A stretch of DNA of 64,000 nucleotides from Pelecanus crispus (lineage: Eukaryota; Chordata; Aves; Pelecaniformes; Pelecanidae): NCBI RefSeq assembly GCF_030463565.1, contig NC_134656.1, positions 7,178,501-7,242,500 on the forward strand, given 5' to 3'. A program made the translations under genes and the position numbers. Below, piece after piece: positions 1 through 12,958 of the stretch (positions are counted from its first letter, which is position 1; the number at the start of each line of letters is the position of its first letter). A model generated the notes under the pieces. That model had not been told where the DNA came from, searched no databases, and was given only the letters and a program-made list of their open reading frames with translations.

Positions 1-3000
1 ACAGGTGCTTCAGGGGGGAAAAAACCAATAGTGAGAAAGCTGCAGTGAGCAGTAAGCTCAGGACATCTCTGAAAACTCAGTTAGTCGAATAGGGCACCGT
101 TAGAGTAATCAGCTTTTCGCTCATGGTGATAAACAGGAACTGACCTTACAAACTGACCTTACAAGCAGGCATGGCATTTTTTCCTCATAATTCTCCTTTG
201 ACAGCATTTCTGCTGTATTTCAGATAAGAATTGGCACATACAAATCAAAGACAATCTGCCTTACTAACCAAGGGAGGGAGAAGATTTGGAGACACTCCAG
301 CTGCAGTTATCGCTTAAATCTTTAGACTACCCAAAAGCAGAACCACTGAAAAAAAGAAAGCGGGGGAATTTGTACTTCTCAAGTCTCACAGAGCCATTAG
401 GTCAAGCCATATTTAGTGGGAGTAAGAGCAGCAAAAAGGTACAGGCTGAGATCCATTATTCTGTAGTTATGAAAAATAGAATAATTTGGAGGGGGTAAAC
501 ATGGTTACCTTGATGTCCTGTCCAGCTCCATAAACGGAGAAGTCTGATACGGGAATTACATTATTTAGGTCAATTACAGACTAATTCTCCTGCTTGCTTA
601 AAACCTCATTTTAAGAGCTATGACCAGATCTGTGGGACAATTAGTTAAGATGCCAAAATATGAATGTTGGGGAAGGACTTTTTTAAAATCAACCTCACAA
701 ACATGGCGTTTCGATCATTTAGCACGGGTTTAGCCTGGCTCTCCGCAGCTAGATTATAAATAGAGGATTGTAAACTATAACGCACAGAAACACCGTTGTG
801 TTACAATAAATTATTTAAAATTGGAGGTAGTGTTCTCCATCATGTAAGTGAGGGTTGTAGTGACTAAATTTAGGGGAAATACGGTAGAGGAACAAGACTC
901 CAGCTCTACAACTGCTTGCTTGGTCTTTGTGAAAGCTCTTAGCTCTCATCTGAAGAAAGGCAAGGAGGAGTGAACAGGGCTCCCCTTAGTGCTCTGTGAT
1001 ATGAGCCATCTCGCTGGCAGAGCCAGAAGAGACTTCCCGGAGTAGAAAGGGTAAAAGATAAGTACATGCCCTAGTGACTCCTCTGTAAACACCTTGAAAT
1101 CTTCCTGATCAAATGACACAGAGACAAAGCACAAATCTTACCCAGTATATAGCAAAAAGGAAACTCCCTGAACATCATATCTTACTCCCACTTTGAGAAC
1201 AAATTATTTTAAAGTACTTTCAGTCACAGTAAAGCAAGAAGGTGCCCTGTATATTGGGCAACAAATAAAGACGTGACAAGGCTTTTCTATCAGGTGAAAG
1301 CACACAGGCTTTGAGGGCTTTTGTTTTGTTTTATTGCTTTCAATCAGCTCCCTCAAAGACTTACAGTGGCTTTACCCAGCTGCTCAGAGGACAGCTGAGT
1401 ATGCCAGGAACTTTGCCAGTTGTCCCATAGGATGTACACGGGGCGGTCCGGAGCGCTGCGGTTCGTTCTGCACTCGCACGGGCTGTTCACCCCGAGCCTC
1501 CCCGCGCATCTGCGTACGGCTTGCGAGCACCGCGGGGCAGTTGGTGGAGTAACAGCTGTGACCTTGTGCAACAGGCAGCCCAGGCAAATCTGAACTTCTA
1601 AATAATAAGCGCAGGCTAGGGCTTTTTTGTTTTTTTTTTTTTTTTTGGCTTTTTTTTTTTTTCTTTCTCCGTTAGAGTAAACAAGGCTCAGGTATATGAA
1701 CTCATGAAATGACAGAGACACAGGAATAGCCAAGGAGCTCTTCTGTTGGGCCATTCATTCAGATAAAGAATAAGATGAAATCTGCAGCCTGATTTGCTGG
1801 CACAACATGGAAAATTGGTATCAATCTCGCATTCAATTTGCAAATGCCTTCTTTAGGGTTAGGAATGGGGAGAAATCAGATTACAGCGAGTGCAAAAGGG
1901 TCTTTTGTAGCTATTACTTAGTTTGAGCTTGTAATTATGGTGACTGTACACAAAGCCTGAATGTGCAGCTGCAGCGCTGAAAATTAGGTTTCAGGCACCA
2001 GAGATGCACCAAGTTTGCTTCCAGCACCCGTTTGCCACACAGAAGGAGCCAGCACCTCGGATTCCACAACTGGCCTTTTGGCACAGTGGGATGAAAGCTG
2101 GCCCACTGAGTCCCATAAATCAAATGATGATTAAATCATCCCAAAAGGCTATATAGTTCAGGGCTGAATTTCTTTCCTTTTCCTTTTTCAATGAACATTT
2201 CTAACGTGATTTCATACACGGAATAAAGAGCCACCCTGGGCTGAAGAGCTCAGGGGACTGAATAAAAACTTGTGCTTGAACTCCCTCCCCACCTGCTCTA
2301 TTTACTTCTTATTATAAAAGATTCCCCATTCATTCTATGCTGGAGAAAGCACAAGGTTTTGTGTGTTAAGACACTTGATGTAATGTTTAGTCAAAATGCA
2401 TTTTCCACTTACACGTTTCATTCGAACGTGCATCGCAAGGAGCAGGGAGAAAGAAGAGGCCAGGCCAGGCAGCTGTAATGGAAGCTGGGTTTGCAACTCC
2501 CCTCCGTAACTGGGGGGGCTGGTGGCTGCTCTCATCCCGTACACCCTCAGCAGCAGCAAAAACAGGCTGGGAGAGAAATTGATTCAGATCGCACAGCCAA
2601 ACCGTGTCGTCCAGCATGGCTACAGTAGGTGCTGCTACTTTGTGCGAGCATAGCGACAGCCCTGAGCAGCAGAAGGCAGAGGCAGCAGCACTCTGAGCTT
2701 GCTGAGCCACTGGAAATAGTAGAAACTAGACCAAAGGCAGCAACCACACAGCAAAGGGTGTTTTTTGGTTTGGTTTTTTTTTTTAATTACGAATCATCTT
2801 CCTGTGCAGATGGATGCAAAGACCCCACCCGTGCCCAGAGGACTCTGGATGGGTGCATGCTGTAGACCATCAGAGGAAGCTCTGTGTCTTCTTACTTTAA
2901 CTTTGGGGTAGGTTTGTAAATAATTTCTAGATTCTTCCAAACAAATGGTATATTCTTTACTCCCTGCCCTATTTTACAGCTGCTTTAAACTGTCAAAAGA

Positions 3001-3225
3001 AGTGAGGGACTACAGAATATAGAGACTCTCATCCGTTGCCCAGAGCAGCATTTCTCACATAATGCTATAAACTGTAGTACAATTGATGGGAGTTTCCCAA
3101 ACACCCTTTATTTGAATGGCTTTGCCGCAAATTCCACTGAAACGCTCAGGCCAATAGCCTTTATTATTTTCCTGCTCCCAATGATTGCTTTAATAATAAC
3201 ATTTGTTATTTTTACAGGTGCCTAC
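1..3225 (-). other. CASS4: CASS4 intron 2 (partial)
   Basis: This stretch follows the CASS4 exon 2 donor on the minus strand. I see no further CASS4 exon: no continuation of the YxxP-rich substrate domain with splice borders appears in any minus frame. It contains a T-rich simple repeat near 1627-1664 and an isolated CpG-rich patch at about 1437-1545. Confidence 0.7.
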
Positions 3226-6200
3226 CTGGTTTGTTGAGCTTTGGGTCCTTTCACTGCACAGCTGTGCAGCCAAGGCTGGTACCTGATACGTGCCTCGGGC
3301 AGGTAGGGTGGAGACCCTGGCTGGGGACTTAACCCACCCCTCCATCTTCTCGTAGGTGGACGACAACACGGGAGGCTTGGGGACGGAGGGGACCTGGTAG
3401 ATGTTTTGCTGGCCCGCCGGCGACTCTGCGGCGTCGCTGCGGGTGGCGGGAGGCAGCGGGACAGCCTGCGAGGCGGTGAGGAGCTGGAGGCGGTTAGCGG
3501 GGGCCAGGCCCTGCCTGCCGTGGAGGGAGCATTTCCACCAGCCCTCGCTGCCGATGACGTTTTGGTCCAGAACCGTCAGGATGTCTCCTTTGCGGAAGGC
3601 CAGCTCATCCGAGCACTCCGCTTTGTTATCATATAGTGCCTTCGCCAAGGTATTCTGGAGAGAGAAAACACATCGGCGTTGTGCTGTTACACCAGCAAAA
3701 ATCTTAATTAGTTTCTGGTCTGGTGTTTATCTCCACCGTAATTTCAATTTAATTCAAGTCCACCCATTTTCACATTAAACAACATTTCTCAGAGCGTTGG
3801 TTTCGGCAAGTCAAACGTTTGCAGCCTGTGTCTGCTATGCTCGGTGCAGTAAAGAAACAGATAATACTGCAAGATGTTTCTTCACCACCTTTTCCCCCCT
3901 GAGGCTCTTGAAGAGCACTGCTAACATTCATTACTTAGACTTACTACTTAAAAACACCCCTATATGAAAAATAGGTAGTTTTCCCCACTGGCATTCCGTG
4001 AATTTTTTGTCAGAAGCCACAGAGAAAATGCATCACCCATCCAAAAGTAAAACTCATGCCTTCCTACCTGCTACCCAGTTTATCTGAGGACTTCAACTGC
4101 ACATGAAAAAAGCTAATTATTTCTTCCCTGAAGGAAAAAAAACAACCAAACAACCCACCACAAAACACCCGACCTTGCTTATTTTCCTTTACACTTTTTC
4201 TTTCCTCAGAGCCTTATAAGAAAGGCCTCTCAGCAAAGCCAATGCTAAGGGGGTTAACGAGTGCCCGGTGGTAACACCGGTGGCAGAAACACCGCTGAAG
4301 CGCAGCGACGGGCTGCGGTACTTGTGAAGACCCAGACCCCAGCTAGCTGCGTCCTTGTCCACCCCAGACTAGAGAGCTGGATCCTGCTGATTCAGAGCAT
4401 CCCAGGCTAAAGATTCATGAGACACATTAGCTCAGGGAAAAAAATCCAACAGTGCACAGAGTGACACCAAACAAATCGCTCTGCTGGCTGGCAAGTCTTC
4501 ACAGCACGTTGGTGCATTTGTGAGCTTATGTCCAGGCAAGCACAGCTCAAACAGTGTCTGTGTTTCTCTCCATCACACGGACATCACCTGTAGCTGAATA
4601 CTTCTGTCTCCAGTATATCTTTCAGCATCTTCATAGAGTGCTCTTACTGTAATTTTATTTTAGACAGGAAGCCAAGGAAGAATAGAGCAAGCGACTTTCC
4701 TAAGATCACAGAAAATCTGTGAGACAGCAAATGTTCATATTTCCCAGCTTCTTCACCGCAGGGCAGCCCTACCTGTCTTGGCTGAAGCCTATACATTTCT
4801 GGCAGTCATGAGTGTGTAGTTCACCACATTTTATTTTTAGCATATTTGGGGCATTTGCTTACTCATTACAAGATGACAGTTAAAAGAATGAAAAGCAGTA
4901 GCAGCAGGTAGCTTTATTCACCTGAGGCATTTGTGCAAAGGGTAGCGAGAGCTGTGGACGTAGTGTTTTTCAGTACAAGATACCATTTGCTTTCAGCTTT
5001 AAAATGAGACCGACTGCTTCCTAGTCAGTGGGACACTGGCTGTGTTTCAGCATTAGTTCCTTATCAGAAAGTGCAAGTAATGTCCAAAGAGATAGTACCC
5101 AAATAGGAAACGTGATGCCTTGTATTTTTGTCCAGAGCATTTGCTGTAAAGCAACAGCTGGTTTGAAGTTGCAGCAGAAGAAAACCAATTTGTCAGCTCA
5201 GCTGATGAAAGTGGCCTGTTGTTAGCAGCACGCATTTCTTCGTCAGGGTGGCCATGAACAATGGCCTTTTTATGATACATGGGCTTGTCCATCAGCAGCT
5301 GCCAGAGATGGACAACAGTCCCATTTACCTTATGTCGTAGCCTGGTTAAAATAGTCTTCTTGCCTTGAACATGGGAGCCCACTTTCTATTTGGACAATGC
5401 CAAATGCTCTGAACCACCTGTGTTGAAGCCAGGCCTTCAGGAATCCCACCACAGAGTGCAGCCTGGGGTGGGTTTGGACTTCACACAATGTTGTTGTAAT
5501 TGTAAAAAAAAAAAAAAAAGGAAAACTGCCAACTTTTCCTATTATTCATCAGCCACACTTCTGGATCTGGGTTAACATTTGATCCCTTCTTGCTGGGCAC
5601 TGTACAGACATGCTGAAAGACAGACCCTCTTCTTCAGGCCTGAAGAGGATGGGCAGAGGGACACTCTCCCCCTTTTGCAAACAGGCAACTGAAATGTGAA
5701 GGGCCTTATCCAAGCGCACACAGGAAATCCGTGGCAGAGGCCGGAAGCCTGAACTCAGGAACTGAGCCCCTGTCTAGTGCATTAGACAGCAAGACCATCC
5801 TTCCTAGTTGCACCAACACAAATAAGAGGAAAATTTGGTTCACACTACGGTTTTAAAAGGCATCTAAATGTTGACATTTCCCCAGCTAATTCTTTCCTGT
5901 GGAAACAGCATACTAAACACATCATTGGGCCTAATTAATTAATCAATGTACGAAACTATGCAAGTCTACTTTCAAATCTCATTTGTTTTAGGGTAAATAT
6001 GCTGATTTTCACTAGGCCAGGGTTTGGCCTGTACACGTCGGTGAGAATTTCTGCAAATAATTACTGTAGACTGCAACCTAAGTTATGCAGAGCGAGGAGG
6101 TACTCTTCCCATCAGTGATACTTCAGCAGCAATAAAACGTGACTGCAGCAGGCATTAGCAGGAGAAATAATTCCAGCTATTGTCTCATCTCTTTCCCTAG

Positions 6201-9200
6201 ACATTGCTAGGTCTGCTTTGCTGCAAAACGAGTGAAGCGAGAGAACAGCCAGGTCAGTGAAAGCAACAAGGAGGTCTAAGCTCCATTTCAGCAGCAAAGG
6301 TATTCCACAGAAAGGTTGTCAAAACTCAACTGACCAACATTTCATTTGACAAAGTCAGATGAATATATATGGTGCCCCAAATATCTATTCAGGGGCACTG
6401 CCTCTGAATGAAAAGTTAGATTTTAAACTCATACCATGAAAGTCACAAACCTTTTCAACAGAGGGGTCTCTTCACTTGAAGCGCAGCACACATTCCTTTG
6501 GTTTTGCCAATAAAGCTGTGCAAACATCCAAGGGAGAGGAGCCCACAGCGAGATACCGATTCAAAGCAGAACACAGTGGGTCAGGTTTTGAAAGGTGGTC
6601 TCTGATTTGCGGAGCTCAAATTAGGGCACGTGGGCTCACATCTGTAGGCAACACGAATACCCAGGAACCTTTGAAAGCATCTCAATTGCAAGCCAAGCAG
6701 GGGATTCCAAAAAAATTGTAGGACACCTTGGAAAACCTGACCTAGCTAGAACAACAAATCCATTTATAGATCATCTCGTATTCCATCTGTAGGGTGGAAC
6801 CAAAATATTTAAGACCTTAAATAGAGAAGTGATGGAGACAGGCCCCAGTCTCCAGACTACAGAACTTGAAGAACTGGAACATTCTCAGACCTCTGCAGGT
6901 CAGCGGAGGTCTCAAACAGCAGCGGGAAAAAAGGAGAAGGGAGGAAGCAAAGGTTCTTCCACCTAAGGCAGTGCTAAATTAAATTTCAAGTTTCAGGACA
7001 CATGGTCATACTATAGAGTCAGAGCATGAATCTTTTCCATCCACTCTCAGTACTGCATAAGTGCACAGCAACATCATTCAATTTTTCATTATTTTCTTTC
7101 AGGACTACCAGCCCGTCACTGGTGTAATAGGCCAGCCACTGCTAGACATACGATTCCAGGTGACAGTGAAAGGCACTAGTGATTGAACTGCCTTGCAGCC
7201 CTTGGTGACATTTTTCAGTGCATTTTAAAAAGTGTAGAGAAACTTCAGGAGGTATTTTAATGAAGATTTCTTATCCTTTTGACTTGGAACTAGTCTCTGA
7301 AGGAATTTATGAAAGGTAGAAACACCAGTTGCTAATATATTCTGTGTTACATGTAATGAGCAAGCTACAGGAAGGTCACAGGCAAAACTCTTTCAAAAGA
7401 CAGCCTTTTGTTGCAATACAATATGAGGATGCAAAAAAACAAACCAAAACAACCCCAAAAAACCCCTGAAACTAAGAAACCAAACCACAACAAACTGAAC
7501 CACTAAGACAAAATAAAAATTCCCCGCCATCATCTTCCCTGAACAGACTCTTCTGTGTATTTTCAGTGCCCACAGCCTGGCAGAAAGTTGCAGCAGTACA
7601 TTGAAAAACCAATACAAGCAGCACCACGCCACTGAAGTAACTTCATTTCTGCTGAATTCTAATCTCCCTAAAAACACAGACAAGGAACATTTTCATAAGG
7701 TGTAAAAACAACAGGTCAGATGGGTCTGCCTTTATATATTGCTCCATGTTCTCCTTTGCTCCTCTATTTCATAGAATCATAGAATCGTTTAGGTTGGCAA
7801 AGACCTTTAAGATCATCCAGTCCAACTGTTAGCCCACACTACTAAGTCCACACTAAACCAATCAAGGGTAGACTAGGCTAAACCATGTCCCAGAGTGCCA
7901 CATCTACCCGTTTTTTGAACACTTCCAGGGATGGGGACTCCACCACCTCTCTGGGCAGCCTGTTCCCATGCTTGACCACCCTTTCCATAAAGAAATTTTT
8001 CCTAATTTCCAATCTAAACCTCCCCTGGCGCAGCTTGAGCCCATTTCCTCTCGTCCTATCGCTAACTACATGGGAGAAGAGCCCAGCACCCACCTCACTA
8101 CACCCTCCTTTCAGGTAGTTGTAGAGAGCGATAAGGTCTCTACAGGACTATTTACAGGACTATTAAGCCCCCTTTTTTCCTTGTTTCCTTTGCAAGCATT
8201 CTGGTCGCTCAGCCAGCCTCTCAGGATCTGATCACACCAGGGCTGGTGCAGAAGAGACCTGTGAAGCATTTCTTTTATGTAGTGTTATTGCCAAAAGAAT
8301 GTAGGCAATACTGTTCATATAAGCTCCATTAGTTTTTAAGGAGTCCCAGCTGTGGATTCAACAAATATAGAATCATAGAATTGTTTAGGTTGGAAAAGAC
8401 CTTTAAGATCACCAAGTCCAACCATTAAGCTAACACTACCAAGTCCACCACTAAACCAATTACAGGTAGAGTAATAATTAATTTCATGTTTCCTGGCTTG
8501 ATGGCTGGATTATGTTTTAATGAAATACTAGCCGAGGATGCTGAAACAGATGTTGAAGATCAGTCTAATACTGCTAAAACAAACTGTAACAAACCCACAG
8601 CAATGCCTAGCATCACAGGTGCTGATGTGTTTAGCTGTTTTACAGGATATACTTAAAAGTAAGCACTGAACTAGCTGGCTTCGGTACTGGAAAGCGCTGT
8701 AGTCCTGGCAGCGAAGAGCTTGCCATAGCTTAGCTGATTTTCTAGTGGAGTTTGAGGTGGTAGTGAATTCTACGGCGCTAGAACAAACCTGCTGAAGCCA
8801 CTAAGCTGGGTTAGTTATGAGAGCTAGATTGGTTATGTCCACGTTCCACTGAGATTAAACCCCTAGCAATACTCCCACGAGGAGGGTATGGCACTGAGTA
8901 AACCAAAGCACTGCGAGGCTGGGTAAGGAACCGCCACTCTCCTGTCTGCGCCCTGTCCCTTACCAGCATCCAGCCCACAGCCAGCTCTGCGGCGCAGCGT
9001 CCCGTGGGCTCCGTCTGCTCGTGTTAAGAAATAGAGTGAGTTATTGAGAAGCCACTGGATGCCAAAGCTGTTTCAATTTGCTTTCCAAAGAAATATCTGG
9101 GTTTCTTTTTTTTTTTGACGCTCTTTTAAGAGAACTCATCCCAGCCAATTGATTTGTGATCCCAGTAACAGTAGGAGCAATTTTACAGAGAAAAGTTACA

Positions 9201-12200
9201 GGAGGTTTATGGCAGGTGAGCGCTTGATCCGACAGCACAGATAGCCAAGGTCTACCAAGTCTACCTCCAGTTCTGCAGAGTGAGGTTCTTTGTAGTACAG
9301 GCTCTGGCTCATCTAATGTGGGACCATTTGTCAGAAATCAGGCCCTATCTACACTTTCAGCGGCCTAGGACAGATGTAAAGAATCACTGTGGCAGCCCCT
9401 TTCTATCATGTAAGCAGAAGCATCTCTGACCTGCCATTAACCATAAACAAATACCGCATTCCCAGGATCGCAGAGACCTTACAGGATGCTTAGCTAGGAG
9501 GAAGCTGTGCTTTGGGGCCAATGGCATCTGCATTTTTCCTTTATTACCAGAGGAGCGGAAGCTGTCTGTCTAACGCTATCATCCACAAAATGCCATCTAG
9601 GGCCAGCTGTGTATAGTTCTTCATTATTTTATGTGATCTCGTTAATGCGACCTTACAATAACCGACATGTAATAAGTACTAAAGCAACACGGATGAGATC
9701 AAAGTGGTTTTCCTTCTTTGACATTTGTTGCTCCTTCCCTGTCAGCAGCCCTGAAAAAAAATCTCCCAAGACAAAGAGCATCTTAAAAGCCAGTTCATCG
9801 CCCCACGAGAAAGCACCTCGGCAGGCAGTGCTGTTACTCTTCTCTCACTGAGCAGATTTTGACAAGACCATTACAGAGCACAGACCTAGGAACTGGAGGC
9901 TGCACCCTCTGCAACTTCTTCCCGAGACACTGTTCTCCCTCCTAGAGTCCGTGACCTCGTTAGAGCAATCCAAATTAGTCACAGATATTGAGCCAGCCAT
10001 ACTGAATGGATTTGCAGTATAAGACCTCCGGTAACACAGGTTCAGTTAACTTAGGTGTGAAGAAAAGTTCTTGTGTAGCTGGATGCGTGTCTCCTTTTAC
10101 TGGATAATAGATCAGATGTTAAGATAGTAATTCTCCCTACAAATCTGAATTTTTACGTCTTTATTGTTTGTGTATCCTTATCCAGCAACGCTCCCACTAC
10201 AAAACCTAACAGCCCTTGGGAGTCTTCAGAATGAAAGCTGTTAACTCATGTTTATTAATGAAGAAAGGGAAAATTTTAATTAAGGGTCAGTAAAGCTGAT
10301 AGTTGTACAATTCTATAATATGAAATTCTACAACCTCAAAATGGGAGTACTCACATAGACTGACATCTGTGCTCAATGTACACAATAAATGTCTGTGCCA
10401 AGGCAAAAAAAACCCCACTATCACTAGGATTTCCTGATCCCTTTCCTATCCCAGTCTCTATCCTCAGCCTACAGTACAATCAACAAGAAAAAAAACCCAC
10501 CCTCATAAAATATATGCAAATATTGCTAGAAAAGTCCTTCACAATTATCCAATAATAATTCGAGCATCTTCCCTGCAAGTCTGCCAAAATAATTGCTGTA
10601 CGCCTCCCTTCCCACTCAGTTTGTATTTGGAAACTCCACGTCAGTAGTAAGTACTATTTCATGTGATATATAGTTACTGCAGTACTTTGCAGCATTTCAA
10701 ATGAAAAAAAATACCAACCAAAAAAAATTTCATCTTTTGTCTTAAATTTACTTCTTAAAAAACCCTGTTGAAATAATCTAAAAAAAGACAGCTTTGATCA
10801 CAGGAGTGTCTTTTGTGGATGAAGATAACTATTTTTCAGCTGCATTTTGCACCAAAAAAAAAAAAAAAATCTGTAAGCACTTCTGCAGAAAAATGGGACT
10901 TAAAATATTTGAGGAGAAGGAAAAGATACAACTAAAGGCAGCAGATTGTGTTTGCTGAACAGTTATGTTCATGCATCAGTGACACCCTCTGACATGTTTA
11001 CAGAACTGTTTCCAGTTAATCTCTTCACCTCCGAACAAAGCTGAAGAAATAAACATTCTGAATGGTCAAATCAGTTCTTGATAAAATAAAGAGCAACCAG
11101 TTTTTAAACTTCAGGCAGAACCACTTGGACAGAAATTGTGCAGCTTCACATGAGTCAGTGATGTAGGGGTGGGAATTACAAGCTGGTTCTGTAAATTTTC
11201 CTCCAAACTCTCTTTTTTCCACAAGCGTAGTTAATCACATTCTAGCTGTGTTAAAACCAACAGAAGCCCCCACTGTTTTCAGTGTGATCAGGATTTCATT
11301 CCCATTCACAGCATTTTCACGTGTGGTCTCATGCCCAAGTTAAAGGAAAAATAAACTGCCATTTCCTGATATTTAAAAAAATGAATATGTATGCATTTCT
11401 GGGTTTTGATTCCTCCTACTATCCAAAGGTTTTTTTGCATATGCACTAAATTCATTAACTTTTTTGGCTTTTCTAAACCTTTTAGTATCTTCACTGTATT
11501 TCACTACAACATTTGTTCCCAAACATGGATTTAAAGATAAAGTTCTGATGAGCACAGGCTTTCTCCTTCTGCCTCCTACGCGACACACGCTTCACAGAGA
11601 CCCGCTAGAGCGGGGTCCTTGCTCTCCTTCCTCTGCCTGTCCAGGGAACGGGCGAGAAATTCCTAGCACAGGCTGTTGGGAGCACATTGCAAATTTTTCA
11701 TTTGCAGCGACTGCTGTATATTCTTCCTCCTGGGTGCACAAGCGTGACAGGACGCCGTCCCTGCGTCCCACCTGACGTGCGGCGGGGCTCCCGCGGGCTC
11801 CCCGGAGGTGGCAGGAGGCTGGGTGCTCTCCGATCGATAACGCAGCAGCAGCAGCACCCCAACTCCCAGAGGCTGCTGCTTCCTCCAGCTCCCTCGTTGC
11901 AGTCATCGGCGCCAAACCGTTAATGCTTTTTTTAAGACTACCTTCTTGGACAAAGCGTCATTTATCTGAAATTTTACTATTTCTCTGGAAAAGCGGCGGA
12001 TGGTGTTTCTCCCGCCCTAATCACTAGCGCGCATCACCGCTGCCGTGCGGCAGCTGCACCTCGCCCCTTCCCCTGCCATTAGCGGGGGGCACGCGGTGAC
12101 AGCGCAGACCCGGCCCCGGGTCCCAGCTGCCAGAGATCAGCTGTAACGCCAGGCTGAAAGGTTCACTTAGTTTCACAGCCAAAGAAATTGCGCTCAGCAC

Positions 12201-12958
12201 GAAGCAAGCTAATGCGAGGTGTCTGCACGCATGCTGTGCTGGAAGTCTGGGCAAAAACATTATCCTACAACTGTGAAAGGGATTTGATGCATCCACTTAT
12301 TCCCCCCTCCTCCCAGAGCAGAGCAGTATTTCCTAAAAATTAACACTACCACTTTCCTCTTTTGAGCTTTGGTTCTCCCTGCAAAGGCCACTGCAGGACG
12401 TGGTCAGTTGTTGCTCTGGAGTGCACAGACTTTCCCAGGCTCACCCAACTCATACTGAGATTACACGACATTTCTTCATCAAAAGTGACTCAAGTTGTCA
12501 AAACATTTCCATTACCTGTTTTCTAGTAACTGGCGTAAAAAATATCATCTCTCTTGAGATGATGCATAACTCAAGCGTTCATCATTTAAGCTCATTATTT
12601 CCAAGAAAATATGGAAAGCAAGGGGTATCCTAATGGGCAGCCGGGGTCATTCATGGTAACTTTTTTAAATAAGGCATATTGCTGCCTCATATGCATGGTA
12701 CAAAACCTCGCCCTTCTTAACCATACTGTTGTTCTTGAGAAGGCATTTTTTTCAGCTTAACTTTGGGTTGTATTTTAAAAATTAAGGCCACGTGCTCCGT
12801 TAGTAACGTGCAAACAAGATCAACAGCGTGCTTTGGAAAGCAACCCTGACAGATGCAGATTTTACGCTACATACGCTTCCGCTACAAATGAAATAAGCCA
12901 AGCCATTAAATTAACTGCAACGGACGTAAAATAACCCAGTACTTACATTGACCTTCAT
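3226..12958 (-). CDS. CASS4: Cas scaffolding protein family member 4, first two coding exons (partial gene)
   Basis: Adaptor of the p130Cas/NEDD9/EFS family that docks at focal adhesions and links Src/FAK-type kinases to Crk. Exon 1 coding part is 12947-12958 (Met-Lys-Val-Asn, then donor GTAAGT). Exon 2 is 3226-3654, with acceptor CAG at 3655-3657 and donor CAG|GTAGGC at its end. Both junctions are phase 0, giving [14 protein letters not shown], which parallels the start of BCAR1 and NEDD9 as I recall them. The SH3 domain covers about residues 6-65: ALYDN in place of the usual ALYDY, the [12 protein letters not shown] strand, the EGWWKC tryptophans, and [12 protein letters not shown]. It is followed by the start of the substrate region with two YQVP motifs (YxxP, Src phosphorylation/Crk SH2 sites). 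The window holds 147 residues; the four-helix and C-terminal parts lie beyond position 1. CASS4 is preferred over NEDD9 or BCAR1 because of the [12 protein letters not shown] wording and the synteny with CSTF1. No break is visible. Confidence 0.9.
4655..4735 (-). repeat. possible ancient MIR/CORE-SINE-like fragment
   Basis: The plus strand reads like the reverse of the MIR core: a tract resembling 'gaagccaaggaagaatagagcaag', then a 'gacttncctaagatcacag'-type tract, then 'gtgagacagcaa'. It is diverged and short, and recognition is by eye only. Confidence 0.35.
5596..5800 (-). repeat. ancient amniote SINE fragment (MIR/CORE-SINE-like)
   Basis: In reverse orientation this carries the succession typical of old amniote core-SINEs: 'gcactgtacagacatg' at the left, a stretch equivalent to 'aaactgaggcacag' near 5680, 'cacacaggaaatccgtggcag' near 5720, 'gaactcaggaactgagcccc' near 5750 and 'gtgcattagacagcaagacc' near 5780. 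This is the best preserved of several such fragments in the window. The class is recalled, not searched. Confidence 0.5.
7770..8140 (-). mobile_element. CR1 LINE, 5'-truncated 3' end
   Basis: The terminal CR1 signature (ATTCTATGATTCTATG type) is at 7770-7785 on the minus strand. Upstream of it on that strand, 7878-8093 encodes the C-terminal end of CR1 ORF2 ([38 protein letters not shown]). The copy is 5'-truncated near 8140, as most CR1 copies are, and is followed by a 12-base duplication (acaggactattt) near 8144-8165. Confidence 0.9.
8367..8527 (-). mobile_element. short CR1-tailed repeat unit with an unusual head, copy 1
   Basis: The minus strand has a CR1-like 3' tail (8367-8460: TTGGTTTAGTGGTGGACTTGG ending in the ATTCTATGATTCTAT signature). 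It is preceded by a roughly 46-base block at about 8479-8525 that does not resemble CR1 ORF2. The same head plus tail occurs at 45208-45366 on the plus strand; by eye the heads match at about 44 of 46 positions. It may be a CR1 subfamily with a distinct 3' UTR, or a SINE that borrowed a CR1 tail. Confidence 0.6.

Larger units (their letters stand above)
3655..12946 (-). other. CASS4: CASS4 intron 1 (9.3 kb)
   Basis: A long first intron between the micro-exon and the SH3 exon, as in other Cas-family genes. Contents seen: ancient SINE-like fragments near 4655-4735 and 5596-5800, an A/C-rich simple repeat near 7432-7505, two CR1-derived pieces (7770-8140 and 8367-8527), A-runs near 10855-10869, and moderately GC-rich DNA around 11560-12130. 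No additional coding exon was recognised on either strand. An alternative first exon cannot be excluded. Confidence 0.65.
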
